In this document: positions 62,832 through 64,000 of the stretch, in pieces | Layout: each line of letters opens with the position of its first letter | How positions within the stretch are numbered: the stretch's first letter is position 1 | DNA from: Bacteroidota bacterium | GTDB lineage: Bacteria; Bacteroidota; Bacteroidia; AKYH767-A; 2013-40CM-41-45 | Length of the DNA: 64,000 bases | NCBI GenBank assembly: GCA_026391945.1 | Contig: JAPLDA010000011.1 | Location: 1-64,000, forward strand | Direction of reading: 5' to 3' | Program-made: the position numbers and the translations under genes | Notes under the pieces: model-generated | Seen by the model: the letters and a program-made list of their open reading frames with translations, nothing else | Told to the model about the DNA's origin: nothing | The model's database searches: none

Positions 62832-64000
62832 TTATTTTTTCGGCAGTTCTTCGCTGGCTTTTACTGTTCCATCCAAAATGGACGCGTACACAGAATGGTT
62901 TCCAAGAATCTCAACCGCTTTCATGATTTCCCTGTCATGTTCAAACGTGGCTTCGATTCTGCCGTTCTGGTAATAATAGCGGGAAACAATTTCCTCCTCG
63001 AGTAACTGCATGATCTCTTCTTTGTTTTTCTTCACGTCTTCTTTCTTGTTGTGAATCAGTTTAACCCGCAGTGCATCAAATTCAGTTTTGATGTCGCTGA
63101 AATATTTTTCGTCTTCCGTGTTCTTTTTAAGATCATCCAGTGTTTTTTCACTTCGTGTGGTGTAATCATATTCCTTGTCAGCGATGAATTCCAGGAAATC
63201 ACTGAAGTCGGTATCGGTGAGCCTGAAAATTTTTCCATCTGGAATGGAAGCATGCTGCAAGCGGTAGTGTGTGGCAAAATCGAATACCAGGTTTTTGTTC
63301 AGCAGGCTGGTGGCGATGTTGCTGTATTTTTTCGGTTCCGTGGAAACATCGGGAAGAATGCCGCCGCCATCGTACACTTTCCTTCCGGCTTTGGTTCTGA
63401 ATTCCGTGCGCAGCGAATCGGGAATTTTTCCCACGCTTCCGTCTTCGTTTCGGTGCGTATAGTCAAGCGCCTGGATGCATCGCCCGCTTGGAATGTAATA
63501 TTTGGCCGTGGTGATTTTCACCTGCGTGTTGTAACTGAGTTGCCTCGTAGTCTGCACCAGCCCTTTCCCGAATGTCCGCTGGCCGATGATGACACCCCTG
63601 TCGAGATCCTGCAGGGAACCGGAAACAATTTCCGATGCCGATGCCGAGCTGCTGTTCACCAGCACAGCCAAAGGAAGTTCGGTATCCACGGCACTGTTGA
63701 TGGCTTTGTAAATTTTTTCATCGCCTTTCAGTTTGCCACGGGTGCTGACGATGTCCTGCCCACGGTCAACAAAAACATTGGAGATGTTAACGGCTTCATT
63801 CAATAAGCCTCCCGGGTTTGAACGGATGTCGAGGATGATTCCTTTCAGCTTGTTTTTTTCCTTCAGTGACTTCAATGCTTCACTCATTTCTTTTCCCGCA
63901 CTCTCTGTAAAGTTGGTGAGTTTGATGTAGCCGATGCCATTGGAGATCATTCCGTAATACGGAACGCTTTTCACTTTTATTTCTTCACGTGTAATCATTT
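62832..64000 (-). CDS. C-terminal processing protease, S41 family (5' part off window)
   Basis: 389 residues are visible; the frame is open through the right edge, so the N-terminal signal and PDZ domain are missing (ITREEIKVKSVPYYG is the end of the PDZ). The S41 core has the catalytic Ser in NSSSASASEIVSGSLQDLDRG and the Lys in QRTFGKGLVQT. The substrate-cleft IILDIRSNPGGLLNEAVNIS is intact. The C-terminal 150 residues are charged and helical. It is related to, but clearly different from, the S41 protease at 41918-43537. Same strand as the O-antigen-ligase-like gene, 129 bp upstream of it. Confidence 0.92.
   Translation of the reverse strand, partial: MITREEIKVKSVPYYGMISNGIGYIKLTNFTESAGKEMSEALKSLKEKNKLKGIILDIRSNPGGLLNEAVNISNVFVDRGQDIVSTRGKLKGDEKIYKAINSAVDTELPLAVLVNSSSASASEIVSGSLQDLDRGVIIGQRTFGKGLVQTTRQLSYNTQVKITTAKYYIPSGRCIQALDYTHRNEDGSVGKIPDSLRTEFRTKAGRKVYDGGGILPDVSTEPKKYSNIATSLLNKNLVFDFATHYRLQHASIPDGKIFRLTDTDFSDFLEFIADKEYDYTTRSEKTLDDLKKNTEDEKYFSDIKTEFDALRVKLIHNKKEDVKKNKEEIMQLLEEEIVSRYYYQNGRIEATFEHDREIMKAVEILGNHSVYASILDGTVKASEELPKK

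Noticed and set aside
63051-63806. 251-residue plus-strand frame opposite the S41 protease
   Set aside because: Antisense shadow; the protease core on the other strand is intact.

Overview
The window looks like chromosomal DNA of a Bacteroidota (Bacteroidetes) bacterium, probably an uncultured member near the Chitinophagales/Sphingobacteriales/Flavobacteriales. The evidence is five secreted proteins with type IX secretion (T9SS) C-terminal signals, a PorP/SprF-type protein beside a gliding-type C-terminal-domain protein, a fused MurF-alanine racemase, a three-gene sdhCAB operon with a single cytochrome b subunit, and promoters of the Bacteroidetes type (TAnnTTTG at -7). No rRNA, tRNA, CRISPR array, prophage or insertion sequence was seen. 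Most of the window is core chromosome with small accessory patches.

Layout. 1-4.5 kb (minus): tsaB (cut by the left edge), an RND/MacA-type adaptor, a TolC-family protein and an XRE/S24 regulator. 4.8-10 kb: a PA0069-type radical SAM protein, a mosaic of palindromic and 24-bp tandem repeats, and two T9SS-secreted proteins. 10.2-12.3 kb: a decayed TonB-like gene that overlaps the naive 5' end of an SF2 helicase. 12.3-14.7 kb (minus): a cytochrome c / beta-barrel / cytochrome c module. 15-21.9 kb: sdhCAB, rnc, a glutaryl-CoA-type dehydrogenase and a GEVED-domain secreted protein. 22.2-25 kb: a PhnA-like protein, a conserved secreted protein and a 605-residue protein of unknown function. 25.7-29.5 kb: a second cytochrome / barrel / cytochrome module with a histidine-rich polytopic membrane protein and a further cytochrome.

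29.6-34.3 kb: an SPFH protein, a HigBA-like toxin-antitoxin pair, and small envelope proteins including a frameshifted thioredoxin-like lipoprotein. 34.7-43.5 kb: an orphan response regulator whose receiver lacks the phosphoacceptor Asp, recJ, a holin-like membrane protein, glutamate dehydrogenase, fabF-acpP, dCMP deaminase and a CtpA-type protease. 43.7-55.6 kb: superoxide dismutase, a 41-residue membrane peptide, an AsmA-like protein, a histidine kinase, hemW, a GreA/B-like factor, rsmI, thymidine kinase and murF-alr. 55.6-64 kb: a Lys-rich helical secreted protein, a PorP/SprF + type-B CTD pair, meaB, a glycosyltransferase, an O-antigen-ligase-type protein and a second CtpA-type protease (cut by the right edge).

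The strongest lead for something undescribed is the two modules of the same order (signal-peptide monohaem cytochrome c, outer-membrane barrel, cytochrome c lipoprotein) at 12.9-14.7 kb and 25.7-27.6 kb. They suggest an electron-transfer path across or at the outer membrane. The second carries a membrane protein with four buried histidines that recalls haem-copper oxidase subunit I or NnrS. This is inference from order and motifs only. Other leads are the unknown 605-residue protein, the degenerate receiver, two broken genes and several repeat structures.
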